Assembly: GCF_000269985.1 (NCBI RefSeq)
Contig: NC_016109.1
Location: forward strand, 372,001-436,000
Origin: Kitasatospora setae KM-6054
GTDB lineage: Bacteria; Actinomycetota; Actinomycetes; Streptomycetales; Streptomycetaceae
Direction of reading: 5' to 3'
Length of the DNA stretch: 64,000 bases
Both the position numbers and the translations under genes were made by a program. Numbering within the stretch: the stretch's first letter is position 1; every line of letters begins with the position of its first letter. Positions 1 to 7,700 of the stretch are shown here, one piece after another. The notes beneath the pieces were generated by a model. That model was given only the letters and a program-made list of their open reading frames with translations. It made no database searches and was not told the origin of the DNA.

Positions 1-319
1 TCGGGTGCGCGCTGCCGGCCCGTCCCGTCCGTGGCGGCGGTCATCCGCGCCGTCCGGCGGGGGCCGGGGCCGGGTGGGCGGGGTGGGCCGCGGGGGCCGG
101 GCGGGCAGCGGGGGCGGGGCGCGGGGCGATGGACAGCCGTCGCGGAGGGGCCTGGTCCGCCACGCTGCGTCCACCGGGTGCTGCCCGAAACCGGGTCATA
201 CGCCCATTCCTACACTCCCCGGTCGGACCGGGCCAATGGCCGCGCCCGGATTTCCCCGGTTGATGAGCTGCTTTTAACGGGCCCTTATTCACCTGACAGG
301 GCGTCAGGAGGCGGGCAGG
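1..319. other. Left window edge, no confident gene
   Basis: Very GC-rich sequence (1-150) followed by a more AT-rich stretch (about 195-300) leading into the Shine-Dalgarno AGGAGG at 306-311. The open frames here are Pro/Ala/Gly/Arg-rich on both strands and look like shadows. The AT-richer part probably holds the promoter of the interrupted gene at 320, but I cannot name convincing -35/-10 boxes. A gene end entering from the left on the minus strand cannot be excluded. Confidence 0.4.
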
Positions 320-628
320 ATGGGCCGGGTGGACGAGGACGAGGAGAAGTGGGTGCCCGTGCTGGCGTACCGGAACCTGCCGAAGCGGCAGAGCGCGGAC
401 GAGCGGCTGCGCGCTTGACTGCGCGCCCACGGCATCGGCTGGTTCCCGCTCGCCGCCGACGAGGTGCGGATGGACCTGGCGTGCGGGATCGGGCCGGACG
501 GGCAGTGGTGGGGCCGGGTCGTGCTGTCGGTGGACGCGGCGGCGCTGCGCCGGCTCGGCCTGCACGCCGAGCAGCCGTCGGCGGTGCTGGCAGACCCGCC
601 GCCACCGGGCTGGTGGGGGCGCTGGTGA
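320..628 (+). pseudogene. Small unknown protein gene interrupted by an in-frame TGA
   Basis: ATG at 320 is preceded by AGGAGG with 8 nt spacing. The frame reads MGRVDEDEEKWVPVLAYRNL and on to a TGA at 416-418. It continues in the same frame as LRAHGIGWFPLAADEVRMDL to a second TGA at 626-628. Codons on both sides of the first stop end almost always in G or C, so both halves look like one coding sequence of about 102 residues. The Trp-rich tail ends GWWGRW. I do not recognise the family. Simplest reading: a nonsense-mutated gene. Alternatives are a sequencing error, or a 32-residue peptide plus an internal restart. Programmed read-through is possible but there is no SECIS or pyrrolysine context I can recognise. 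Confidence 0.6.
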
Positions 629-780
629 CCGGGTCGGCGGGGGTGCCGGTGACCGCTCCGCGCGGCACCGCGTCCCGCTGAGCGGGCGGCTCGGGGGACC
701 CCGGGCGCGGGGCCGGGGCGGGCCGGGGAGAGGATAGGCGGATGTAGAAGCCAAGCATCTGCGCGAAGAGGTCCCCCGCC

Positions 781-1140
781 ATGCCCCACATCACCGTCGA
801 CTACTCGCCGCAGCTCGCCGACGCCTTCGACCGCCCTGGTTTCGTCCGCGAGCTGCATCCGCTGGTGCGCGAGTGGGTGGCGTCCCGGGGCGTCTGCAAG
901 ACGTTCTTCCGCCCGGCCGCCGAGACCTGGGTCGACGCCTCGGACGGGCAGCTGGTCGCCTTCGTGCACATCGCGATCGGCCTGCTGCCCGGCCGCCCGG
1001 AGGGCCTCAAGGCCCGCCTCTCCGAGGAGGTGCTGCGCCTGCTCGACAAGCACCTGCGCCCGGTCCTCGGCCGGGAGGTGGTCCGCTCGGCGGAGGTGCG
1101 CGACCTCACCGCCTCCTACCGGCTGCGCACCGGCTGGTGA
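781..1140 (+). CDS. 5-carboxymethyl-2-hydroxymuconate delta-isomerase-like protein
   Basis: 119 residues beginning MPHITVDYS. The Pro right after the initiator Met is the catalytic base typical of the tautomerase superfamily. The length and the pattern VAFVHIAIGLLPGR match the CHMI/HpaF branch, which isomerises 5-carboxymethyl-2-hydroxymuconate in homoprotocatechuate breakdown. No other homoprotocatechuate pathway gene lies next to it, so the physiological substrate is uncertain; many actinomycete copies are orphans. A purine-rich stretch (GAAGAGG) lies about 12 nt upstream as a weak ribosome site. The following gene converges from the minus strand 51 bp downstream. Confidence 0.75.
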   Translation: MPHITVDYSPQLADAFDRPGFVRELHPLVREWVASRGVCKTFFRPAAETWVDASDGQLVAFVHIAIGLLPGRPEGLKARLSEEVLRLLDKHLRPVLGREVVRSAEVRDLTASYRLRTGW

Positions 1141-1191
1141 CCGCGGCCGTCGCCTCCGCCGCCGCCTCTCCCCCGTCCCCCGCGCCCTCCG

Positions 1192-2226
1192 TCAGCGGTG
1201 GCCGAGGACGTTGACCACCCGGCCGTTGGGGTCGCGGACGAAGAACCGCCGCACGCCCAACTCCTCGTCGCACAGCGGGTGGACGATCTCGGCGCCCGCC
1301 GCGCGCATCGCCGCGTAGGCCGCGTCCACGTCGTCGACCTCCACGCTGAGGTCCGGGACGACGGGCGCGGTGGCGTCCCCGGTCGCCAGGCCCAGTTGGG
1401 CGGTCGGGTTGCCGGGGGCGGCCAGCGTCATGATCCAGCCGTGGTCCATCGCGGCCTCCAGGCCGAGCCGCCCGTAGAACTCCCGGCTCTCCCGGCGGGC
1501 CGCCTCCCGGACGAGCTTCACGTTCGGCACCACCCGCCGCACCGGCCGGACGGGCTCCGCGCCGGACTGCCCGGCCGGCGGGTGGACCGGCTGGTGAACC
1601 GGGCGTTCCGCGGCGGCGAAGGCGGGGGCGAGCGGGGCCAGCGCGGCGCGGAGCCGGTCGGGCAGCGGGCCGGCCGGGACGACCAGGGCGCCGGTGCCGC
1701 CCGCCGGGCCTGCCGCCGGGCGGAGCCACTCCCCCAGGGCGACGCGGACCGCCGCGGCGGTGGCCGCCGCGAGGACGCGGGCCGTCAACGGCTCGGCACC
1801 GTCCAGGCGTTCGGCGATCGCGTCGGCGAGCGGGGGCTCGATCCCGGCGGTGGTGTCGAGGAACGCCTCGCGCAGCGCGGGCCGGCTGACGACCAGCAGC
1901 AGGGCCCGGGGGTCCTGCGCGGCGGTGTCCGCGTACTTCTCGACCACCGCGTCGGTGACGGCCTCGGCCAGCGGGGTGCCCGCGGGCCGGGCCGTGACGG
2001 CCGCCGCGATCCGGGACTCCCGGTCGGCGGCGACGGCGGCGGCGATCGCCTGCTCTCGGCTGGCGAAGTAGTTGTTGTAGGTGCGCGGCGAGACCCCGGC
2101 GGCCTCGGCGATGTCCTCGACCCGCACCCCGTCCGGGCCGTGCTCCAGGGCCAGCCGCAGCGCCGCCTCGCGCAGGGCCGCCCGGGTGGCCTGCTTCTTG
2201 CGCTCCCGCAGCCCAGGTGTCGTCAC
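1192..2226 (-). CDS. TetR-type regulator fused to a C-terminal glyoxalase/VOC domain
   Basis: 344 residues from a GTG at 2226 (GGAAGG 8 nt upstream). Residues about 5-60 are a TetR helix-turn-helix (VEDIAEAAGVSPRTYNNYF), followed by an all-helical ligand domain to about 210. A Pro/Ala linker leads to a VOC/glyoxalase-like domain at about 225-344, ending DPNGRVVNVLGH with the usual beta-alpha-beta-beta-beta pattern (YAAMRAAGAEIVHPL, VRRFFVRDPNG). The fusion suggests the VOC part senses or destroys the ligand, which is inference. The protein is divergent from the TIM-barrel gene at 2377; the shared 150-bp gap holds two identical palindromic decamers likely bound by this regulator. A longer in-frame start at 2310 exists, but it would place these palindromes inside the coding sequence and lacks a ribosome site. 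Confidence 0.8.
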   Translation of the reverse strand: MTTPGLRERKKQATRAALREAALRLALEHGPDGVRVEDIAEAAGVSPRTYNNYFASREQAIAAAVAADRESRIAAAVTARPAGTPLAEAVTDAVVEKYADTAAQDPRALLLVVSRPALREAFLDTTAGIEPPLADAIAERLDGAEPLTARVLAAATAAAVRVALGEWLRPAAGPAGGTGALVVPAGPLPDRLRAALAPLAPAFAAAERPVHQPVHPPAGQSGAEPVRPVRRVVPNVKLVREAARRESREFYGRLGLEAAMDHGWIMTLAAPGNPTAQLGLATGDATAPVVPDLSVEVDDVDAAYAAMRAAGAEIVHPLCDEELGVRRFFVRDPNGRVVNVLGHR

Positions 2227-2258
2227 CCCACCAGCCTTCCACACCACGCTGCGCCCGC

Positions 2259-2300
2259 GCAAACTTGCTGCCCAGTAGATTTTCGCACACGCAAACTTGC
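2259..2300. promoter_or_regulatory. Tandem palindromic operator candidates between TetR-VOC and TIM-barrel genes
   Basis: The sequence GCAAACTTGC (arms GCAA/TTGC around AC) occurs identically at 2259-2268 and 2291-2300, 32 bp apart, about three helical turns. It sits between two divergent genes, one encoding a TetR protein. Position and symmetry support autoregulatory operators. The core resembles the repeated unit found at 7531-7626. Confidence 0.6.
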
Positions 2301-2376
2301 GCACACGCATTTTCCCTGCCAGCCTCGTCCCCGCCCCACCCCCTCATCCACTCACCCCACCGACCGAGGAGCGACC

Positions 2377-3402
2377 ATGCGCGCCAGGGGAATCGCCTAC
2401 GACACCGGGTTCGTCCTGCACGGCCGGACCTCCCACCCCGGCTTCGACCCCGAGCTGGTGCGGCGCGAGCTCGCCGTCATCCGCGACGACCTGCACTGCG
2501 ACGCCGTCCAGCTGATCGGCGGCGATCCGGAGCGGCTGGAGCTGGCCGCCCGGGCGGCGGCCGGGCTCGGGCTGGAGGTCTGGTTCTCGCCCTACCCGCT
2601 GGAGCTGGAGCCGGCGGAGGTCCTCGCCCTGCTGCGCGACTGCGCCGAGCGGGCCGAGCGGGTGCGGCTGCTGGGCGCCGAGGTGGTGTTCGTGGCGGGC
2701 GTCGAGCTGAGCGTGATGAACCGCGGCTTCCTGCCCGGCGGGACCCCGGAGGAGCGGGTCGGGCGGCTGATGGCCCGGCCCGAGCGGCGGGCGGCGGAGA
2801 TCCGCGCGCTGGGCGGGCGGATGAACGCCTTCCTCGGCGAGGCCGCGGCCGAGGTCCGGGCCCGTTTCGGCGGTCGGCTGACGTACGCGGCCATCCAGTT
2901 CGAGCAGGTCGACTGGGCCCCGTTCGACTTCACCACCTACGAGCTGCTGCGCTCCGCCGAGATCGCCGACGTGTTCCGCGAGGCGGTGCGCACGCTGGCC
3001 CGGGGCCCGAAGCCGCTCGCCGTCACCGGTTTCGGCACCGCCGCCTACCGGGGCGCGGGCGACCGCGGCGGCCGGGTGCTGGAGGTGGTCGAGCACGACC
3101 CGGCGACCGGCGCCCCGCTCCGCCTCGACGCCGCCCACGAGCGCGACGAGGCCGGGCAGGCCGCCTACCTCGACGAGCTGCTGGAGGTCTTCGAGACCGA
3201 GGGCGTCGACAGCGCGTTCGTCTACCTCTTCGCCCTCCCCGGCTACCCGCACCGCCCGGACGGCGACCCCCGCGACGACCTCGACCGCGCGAGCCTCGGC
3301 CTGGTCAGCCTCCTGGAGACCGGCCACGGCACCGCCTACCCCGGCCTCCCCTGGGAACCCAAGCGAGCCTTCACCGCGGTCGCCCGCCGCTACCGACGGT
3401 AG
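2377..3402 (+). CDS. TIM-barrel glycosidase-like protein of unknown function
   Basis: 341 residues from ATG 2377, with GAGGAG just upstream. Alternating strands and helices (IRDDLHCDAVQLIGGDPERL, LGLEVWFSPYPLELEPAEVL, EVVFVAGVELSVMNRGF, DSAFVYLFALPGY) fit a beta/alpha barrel of the glycoside-hydrolase clan. The acidic residue in VAGVELSVMNRG and the later QFEQVDW segment could be catalytic. There is no signal peptide, so it is probably cytosolic. I recall similar actinobacterial proteins carrying the database label abortive infection protein, but nothing in the sequence proves that role. It is divergent from the TetR-VOC regulator and probably controlled by it. Confidence 0.6.
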   Translation: MRARGIAYDTGFVLHGRTSHPGFDPELVRRELAVIRDDLHCDAVQLIGGDPERLELAARAAAGLGLEVWFSPYPLELEPAEVLALLRDCAERAERVRLLGAEVVFVAGVELSVMNRGFLPGGTPEERVGRLMARPERRAAEIRALGGRMNAFLGEAAAEVRARFGGRLTYAAIQFEQVDWAPFDFTTYELLRSAEIADVFREAVRTLARGPKPLAVTGFGTAAYRGAGDRGGRVLEVVEHDPATGAPLRLDAAHERDEAGQAAYLDELLEVFETEGVDSAFVYLFALPGYPHRPDGDPRDDLDRASLGLVSLLETGHGTAYPGLPWEPKRAFTAVARRYRR

Positions 3403-3423
3403 AGCCGGTAGCGGCGGGCGACC
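3378..3423. terminator. Long hairpin at the convergent junction
   Basis: Perfect 18-bp stem, 3378-3395 with 3406-3423, and a 10-nt loop containing the stop codon of the TIM-barrel gene (3400-3402). The left arm is coding sequence. There is no T-tract, as usual in this GC class. It lies 51 bp from the end of the opposing permease gene, so it is probably a bidirectional terminator. Confidence 0.7.
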
Positions 3424-3474
3424 CGGGTGGCTGAGCGGCCGGCGCGGCGCCTCGTGCGAGCCGGACCGGGCGGG

Positions 3475-5256
3475 TCAGGCGCCGGTGGGGCGGGCCCGGG
3501 CGGGGAGGAGGGTGGCCCGGTGGCGGGCCCAGGCGAGGAGCAGGACGGTCAGGGTGGTGCCGAAGGTGGCGGTGGAGGTGAGGTTGTCGGCGGTGGCGTC
3601 GCGCAGGGCCGCCGAGAACGGGAGGGCCAGCAGGGGGAGGGCGACGCCGGGGCCGGCCGCGTACCAGGCCAGGAAGAAGGCGACGCCGGTGCTTCCGCCG
3701 CTCGGATTCGGGGAGCGGTAGAGCAGGTCGCGGCGGGCCGGGCCGCGGCAGGCGTTGACCAGGGCGGCGGCGGCCAGGGGCGGGACGGCGAGGGGGGCCA
3801 GCCAGGCGACCGGTCCGGCGCCGAGCAGGAGGAGGGTGGCGGCGGCGGCCGTCGCGAGGACGAGGGCGAGCAGCGCGGGGACCACCGCGTGGCGGAGCAT
3901 CAGGCCGGAGAAGGGGTAGGGCGACCAGGAGGAGCGGCGGACGTCGTCGGTCTCGATCCGGGCGGGCTCCAGGAGTTGGGCGACGGCCAGGTAGCCGAAG
4001 AGCAGCGCGAGGGCGGCGACCGCCCAGGAGAGCACGCCGCGGGTGTCGTGGGCGGGGGCGGCGCAGAGCACGGCCGGGACGGTGAGCAGGACGGCGCGGC
4101 CGGGGCGGGCGGGTGTCCGCAGCAGGGAGAGGGTGTCGCGCCAGTACATGACCAGCGCGCGGCGCCGGGGCGCGGGGAGCCGGACCCGCAGGCGGCGCGT
4201 ACCGCCGGTGGCCTCGGCGACGGCCAGTTTGGCGGCGCGCGGTTCGACGGTGCGCAGCGCGGCCATGACGCCGGCGGCGGTGCGGGCCCGTTCGCGCAGC
4301 AGGGTCAGCGGGACGGTCCCGGCGGCCCGGTCGGCGAACAGCAGGGCGAGCGCGGTCGACAGCACCAGCAGGACGGCGGCGAGCGTCCCGCCGGGGACGG
4401 CGGCGGGGGTGGGGGCCAGCGCGGCGACGCCCGCCCAGCCCCAGGGTCCGGACCAGAGTTCGATCCGCTCCAGCCAGGGCACGGGGTGTCCGGCGGCGGC
4501 CAGCGCGCTCTGGGTGGCGAACAGCAGGACGAGCACCGTCGCGTACGGGGTGAGCAGCCGGGCCCAGTGGGCGGCCCGCGGGTCGCGCTGGACCAGCAGG
4601 CCGGCGCAGACGCCGAGCAGCGGCAGGCCGAGCGCACCGGTCAGGCTCCAGCCGAGGGCGGCGGGCAGGCCGGTGCGGACGGTCAGGCCGAGCGCGACCA
4701 TGCCGCCGAGGGCGGCGATCAGGCCGGGGAAGGCGGCCAGTCCGCAGGAGAGCCAGAACCAGGGCCGCAGCACCGGGCGGGGCCGGACCGGGTGGGCGAG
4801 CAGCCAGTCGGTGGTGGCGCGCGGCGGGACGACCGGCCCGCGCCACAGCCCGTCGCGGACGGCCAGCAGCAGGACGGCCAGGCCGACCGCGGCGATGCCG
4901 CCGGGCATGGCGGCCAGCAGGCCGGGGCCGTAGCGGGTGTAGTCGGCGCCCATCGACGCCTGGAGGAAGAGGCCGAAGCTGGGGACGCCGCCCCAGACCA
5001 GCAGGAGCAGCACCGTGCAGTAGGCGGCGAAGGCGATCTGCTTGGCCCGGTTGCGCCGGTGCGGTGCGCGCAGGGTGCGCAGCAGGGCGAGCGCCTCGTC
5101 GGTCCAGTCGTCGTCGGCCGTCCACTCGGCGGGCGTGCCCGGGTCGTCCGCCTCGTCCGCGCCGTCCGCTTGGTTGGGACCGTCGGGCCCGTGCGCGTCG
5201 TGCTCCTCGTCCGGCTGCCCGGTGCCGGTTCCGGCGGCGGTCCGCGCGCCGCTCAC
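3475..5256 (-). CDS. ABC-transporter-associated multi-spanning membrane protein
   Basis: 593 residues from a GTG at 5256 that overlaps the stop of the ATPase gene (GTGA), indicating translational coupling. A charged, Asp/Glu-rich N-terminus (residues 1-55) precedes at least ten hydrophobic segments, for example FAAYCTVLLLLVWGG, GGIAAVGLAVLLLAV, GVLSWAVAALALLFGYLAVA and VVPALLALVLATAAAATLLL. The two halves each carry about five to six spans around a soluble linker near residues 350-400. The pairing with the ATPase makes it the permease of an exporter. It resembles the actinobacterial DUF6297-like families as I remember them. Substrate unknown. Confidence 0.7.
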   Translation of the reverse strand: MSGARTAAGTGTGQPDEEHDAHGPDGPNQADGADEADDPGTPAEWTADDDWTDEALALLRTLRAPHRRNRAKQIAFAAYCTVLLLLVWGGVPSFGLFLQASMGADYTRYGPGLLAAMPGGIAAVGLAVLLLAVRDGLWRGPVVPPRATTDWLLAHPVRPRPVLRPWFWLSCGLAAFPGLIAALGGMVALGLTVRTGLPAALGWSLTGALGLPLLGVCAGLLVQRDPRAAHWARLLTPYATVLVLLFATQSALAAAGHPVPWLERIELWSGPWGWAGVAALAPTPAAVPGGTLAAVLLVLSTALALLFADRAAGTVPLTLLRERARTAAGVMAALRTVEPRAAKLAVAEATGGTRRLRVRLPAPRRRALVMYWRDTLSLLRTPARPGRAVLLTVPAVLCAAPAHDTRGVLSWAVAALALLFGYLAVAQLLEPARIETDDVRRSSWSPYPFSGLMLRHAVVPALLALVLATAAAATLLLLGAGPVAWLAPLAVPPLAAAALVNACRGPARRDLLYRSPNPSGGSTGVAFFLAWYAAGPGVALPLLALPFSAALRDATADNLTSTATFGTTLTVLLLAWARHRATLLPARARPTGA

Positions 5257-5981
5257 CGGAGGCCGACCGTTCCGGCGCCCGGGGCGGTCGCGGCGAGGAC
5301 CTCGGCGGGCGGGCCCTGCCGGATGACCCGGCCGTCCTCCAGGAGCACGGCGCGGTCGGCGACCTGGAGGGCGAGGTCGGTGTGGTGGGTGACCAGCAGG
5401 ACGGCGACGCCGTCGGCGAGTTCGACGGTGAGGAGTTCGACGAGGCGGCGGCGGGCCTCCGGGTCGAGGCGCTGCTCGGGCTCGTCGAGCAGCAGCAGGT
5501 CGCGCGGGCGGACCAGGGCGCAGGCCAGCAGCAGGGCCTGCAGCTGTCCGGAGGAGAGCGCGGAGGGCAGCGCGTCGGCCCGTTCGGTGAGCGAGCGGTT
5601 GGCGAGCACGTTGTCGACCCAGGCCGCGGCGCCGGCGACGCCGTGCGCGACGGCGACCAGCATCAGGTGCTCGCGGACGGTCAGGTCGGGGTAGTGGGCG
5701 ACGGTGTCGCCGACGACGGCGACCCGGGCCCGGATCCGCGGGTCGTTCTCGTCCATCGGCAGGCCGTCGAAGCGGACGGTGCCCCGGGTCGGCAGGTCGC
5801 GGCCGGCCGCGATCCGCAGCAGCGTCGACTTGCCGGAGCCGTTGTGCCCGAGCAGCGCGACGCACTCGCCGGCCGCCAGTTCCAGGTCGACGGGGTGCAG
5901 CACCTCCCGGCCGCCGTACGAGCGGCTGACGCCGGTCAGTTGCAGCAGGGCCCGGCGCGGGGCGGGGGTGTTCTCGGCCAT
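5253..5981 (-). CDS. ABC transporter ATP-binding protein
   Basis: 242 residues with a complete ATPase core: Walker A GHNGSGKST (45-53), signature LSSGQ (142-146, Ser for the usual second Gly), Walker B DLLLLDEPE (161-169) and the switch His in VTHHTD. It powers the permease encoded immediately downstream (4-bp overlap). The alpha/beta hydrolase gene lies 61 bp upstream on the same strand, so hydrolase-ATPase-permease may be one operon. Single-domain form and pairing fit an exporter rather than a nutrient importer, since no binding protein is encoded nearby. Confidence 0.9.
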   Translation of the reverse strand: MAENTPAPRRALLQLTGVSRSYGGREVLHPVDLELAAGECVALLGHNGSGKSTLLRIAAGRDLPTRGTVRFDGLPMDENDPRIRARVAVVGDTVAHYPDLTVREHLMLVAVAHGVAGAAAWVDNVLANRSLTERADALPSALSSGQLQALLLACALVRPRDLLLLDEPEQRLDPEARRRLVELLTVELADGVAVLLVTHHTDLALQVADRAVLLEDGRVIRQGPPAEVLAATAPGAGTVGLR

Positions 5982-6042
5982 GCGGGGAGTGCCTCTCGAC
6001 GAGCGGATCGCCCAAGTATGGCCCCCGGCCGGGCAGTCGGGT

Positions 6043-6927
6043 TCAGCGGGCCAGGAAGGCGGTGAGTTCGGCGTTCAGCGCGGCGGGCCGCAGGTACGGG
6101 AGGCCGTGGTGGGAGACGCCGGGCAGGGTCCGGACCCGGGCCCGCGGGAGCAGCCGGGCGGCGCGGGCGGCGAGGGTGCGGGCGTCGTGGGGGCGGCTGT
6201 CGGCGGCGGGGAGCAGCAGGCAGGGCGCCCGGAGCGCGGCCAGCGCCGGGGCGGTGGGGCGGGGGCCGGTGACGGGACGGGGAGCGGGGTAGGTCGCGGC
6301 GAGTCCGTACAGGCGGGCCCAGTCCGGGTCGAGCGGGACGCCGCCGGTCTCCCAGGCGAGGAAGGCGCGGGCCCGGCGCTCGCTGGGGCGGGCCAGCATC
6401 GGGGCGGCGTGCAGCAGGTAGGAGGGGCGGTAGCCGGTGAGGCAGCCGGTCGGGTCGAGCAGGGCCAGCCGGCCGACCCGGTCCGGGCGGCGCAGCGCGT
6501 AGCCGAGGGCGATCCAGCCGCCGTACGAGTGGCCGCACAGGTCGGCGGGGCCGGTGCCGAGCGCGTCGAGGACGGCGTCCAGCCAGTCGTGCAGCTCGTC
6601 GACGGTCCGCGGGGGCGTGCCGCCGGCGGGGGCGGAGCGGCCGGCGGGGGCCGGGTGACCGGCGGGGGCGGAGCGGCCGGCCTCGCCGATCCGGTCGACG
6701 GCGAACACCCTTGCCGTGCGGGCGAGTTCGCCGACGTTGGCCCACCAGGAGGCGGCGGTCGCGCCACCGCCGTGGAGCAGCAGCAGGGGCGGGGCGTCGG
6801 GCGGTCCGGCGGCGTTGACCCGGGTGGTGCCCCAGGGGGTGGCGACGTCGAGGGTGTCGACCGGAACGGGCCAGCGGTCGAGCAGGGCGTCGTAGGCGGA
6901 CAGGAAGGCAGACCGGTCGAATCCCAT
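6043..6927 (-). CDS. Alpha/beta hydrolase
   Basis: 294 residues from ATG 6927. The oxyanion motif HGGG (52-55), nucleophile elbow GHSYGG (Ser134), acid AADSRPHD and catalytic His in GVSHHGLPYL are all present. An insertion of imperfect SAPAG/PAPAG repeats (about 86-103) between strands looks like a recent in-frame expansion. There is no signal peptide. It is divergent from a MarR gene across a 127-bp gap with a strong palindrome, so it is probably the MarR-regulated enzyme, perhaps in detoxification. The ATPase gene follows 61 bp downstream. Confidence 0.85.
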   Translation of the reverse strand: MGFDRSAFLSAYDALLDRWPVPVDTLDVATPWGTTRVNAAGPPDAPPLLLLHGGGATAASWWANVGELARTARVFAVDRIGEAGRSAPAGHPAPAGRSAPAGGTPPRTVDELHDWLDAVLDALGTGPADLCGHSYGGWIALGYALRRPDRVGRLALLDPTGCLTGYRPSYLLHAAPMLARPSERRARAFLAWETGGVPLDPDWARLYGLAATYPAPRPVTGPRPTAPALAALRAPCLLLPAADSRPHDARTLAARAARLLPRARVRTLPGVSHHGLPYLRPAALNAELTAFLAR

Positions 6928-6947
6928 GCGGGCTCCCGTACAGAGTG

Positions 6948-6978
6948 TCTCGCTCGGCAATCTTCTCGCCGAGCGAGA
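6948..6978. promoter_or_regulatory. MarR-type operator candidate
   Basis: Perfect 11-bp inverted repeat TCTCGCTCGGC (6948-6958) and GCCGAGCGAGA (6968-6978) with a 9-bp centre, between the divergent hydrolase and MarR genes. The right arm continues into GATACTAT, a possible -10 region for the MarR gene. Length and place fit autoregulation by the adjacent MarR protein. Confidence 0.7.
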
Positions 6979-7054
6979 TACTATGCACGCGGTAGCCTCC
7001 GCCGACAACCACCCCCGCAACACCCCACGGCACCCCCTACGAGAGGACGGGCAG

Positions 7055-7522
7055 ATGGACGATCCGGGCCCGGGCCTGCGCACCGTGCACCGGCTGCGCG
7101 CGCTCACCGTCGAACTCGACCTGCTGGCGGCCGCGTTCGCCCGCCGGAACGGCCTGCACCCGACCGACCTGCGGGCCCTGATCGCCCTGCTGGACGCCGC
7201 CCGGGAGGGCACGCCCGCCACCCCCGGCCGGCTCGGCCGCGAGCTGCGCCTGAACTCGGCGGGTACCACCGCCGTACTGGACCGGCTGGAGCGGCTGGGC
7301 CTGGTCCGCCGCGACCGCGACCCGGACGACCGGCGGCGCGTCCTGCTGGCGGTCACCGAGCGGGCGGTCGCCCTCGGGCAGGGGTTCTTCGGGCCGCTGA
7401 TCGGCGAGACGGTCGCCCTGGTGGAGGGGCTCTCCCCGGCCGAACGGGCCACCGTGGAGGGCTTCCTGGCCTCCGTCTCGGGGATCGTCGCCCGGCACGC
7501 GGAGCAGGCGGCGGACGGGTGA
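7055..7522 (+). CDS. MarR-family transcriptional regulator
   Basis: 155 residues. ATG 7055 was chosen because GAGAGGACGG lies just upstream and the alignable domain begins at LRTVHRLRALTVEL. The winged helix runs about residues 45-105: recognition helix GRELRLNSAGTTAVLDRLERLGLV, then the wing RRDRDPDDRRRVLLAVT with the conserved Asp-Asp-Arg-Arg. N- and C-terminal helices form the dimer interface. It likely represses itself and the divergent hydrolase through the palindrome at 6948-6978. A tandem 16-bp repeat array starts directly after its stop codon. Confidence 0.9.
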   Translation: MDDPGPGLRTVHRLRALTVELDLLAAAFARRNGLHPTDLRALIALLDAAREGTPATPGRLGRELRLNSAGTTAVLDRLERLGLVRRDRDPDDRRRVLLAVTERAVALGQGFFGPLIGETVALVEGLSPAERATVEGFLASVSGIVARHAEQAADG

Positions 7523-7530
7523 ACCGGACA

Positions 7531-7626
7531 CGCAAACCTGCGGATGCGTAAACCTGCGGGCACGTGAACCCGGGAACGCGCAAACCTGCGGGCACGCAAA
7601 TCTGCGGATGCGCAAACGCCCGGGCC
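7531..7626. repeat. Six-unit 16-bp tandem repeat array
   Basis: Six contiguous 16-bp units start at 7531, 7547, 7563, 7579, 7595 and 7611. Consensus is close to CGCAAACCTGCGGRYR; units 1, 2, 4 and 5 are nearly identical, while units 3 and 6 are diverged. The array fills the gap after the MarR stop codon and runs into a hairpin shared with the convergent cellulase gene. The core GCAAACCTGC differs by one base from the operator decamer at 2259 and 2291. Confidence 0.8.
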
Positions 7627-7653
7627 GATCGCGCGATGGCGCGGGCCCGGGCG
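7617..7653. terminator. Hairpin between convergent MarR and cellulase genes
   Basis: 10-bp perfect stem CGCCCGGGCC (7617-7626) and GGCCCGGGCG (7644-7653) around a 17-nt loop, placed between two convergent stop codons. No T-run. Probably a bidirectional terminator. Confidence 0.6.
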
Positions 7654-7672
7654 TCCGTGGTGCGGTCGGCGC

Positions 7673-7700
7673 GGTGTCAGTGCTGCGGTGTCAGTGCTGC
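7673..7700. repeat. 14-bp tandem duplication across the cellulase stop codon
   Basis: GGTGTCAGTGCTGC occurs at 7673-7686 and again at 7687-7700. The stop codon of the minus-strand cellulase gene (7691-7693) is in the second copy. The period is not a multiple of three, so the extra TGA in the other copy is out of frame. Confidence 0.85.
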
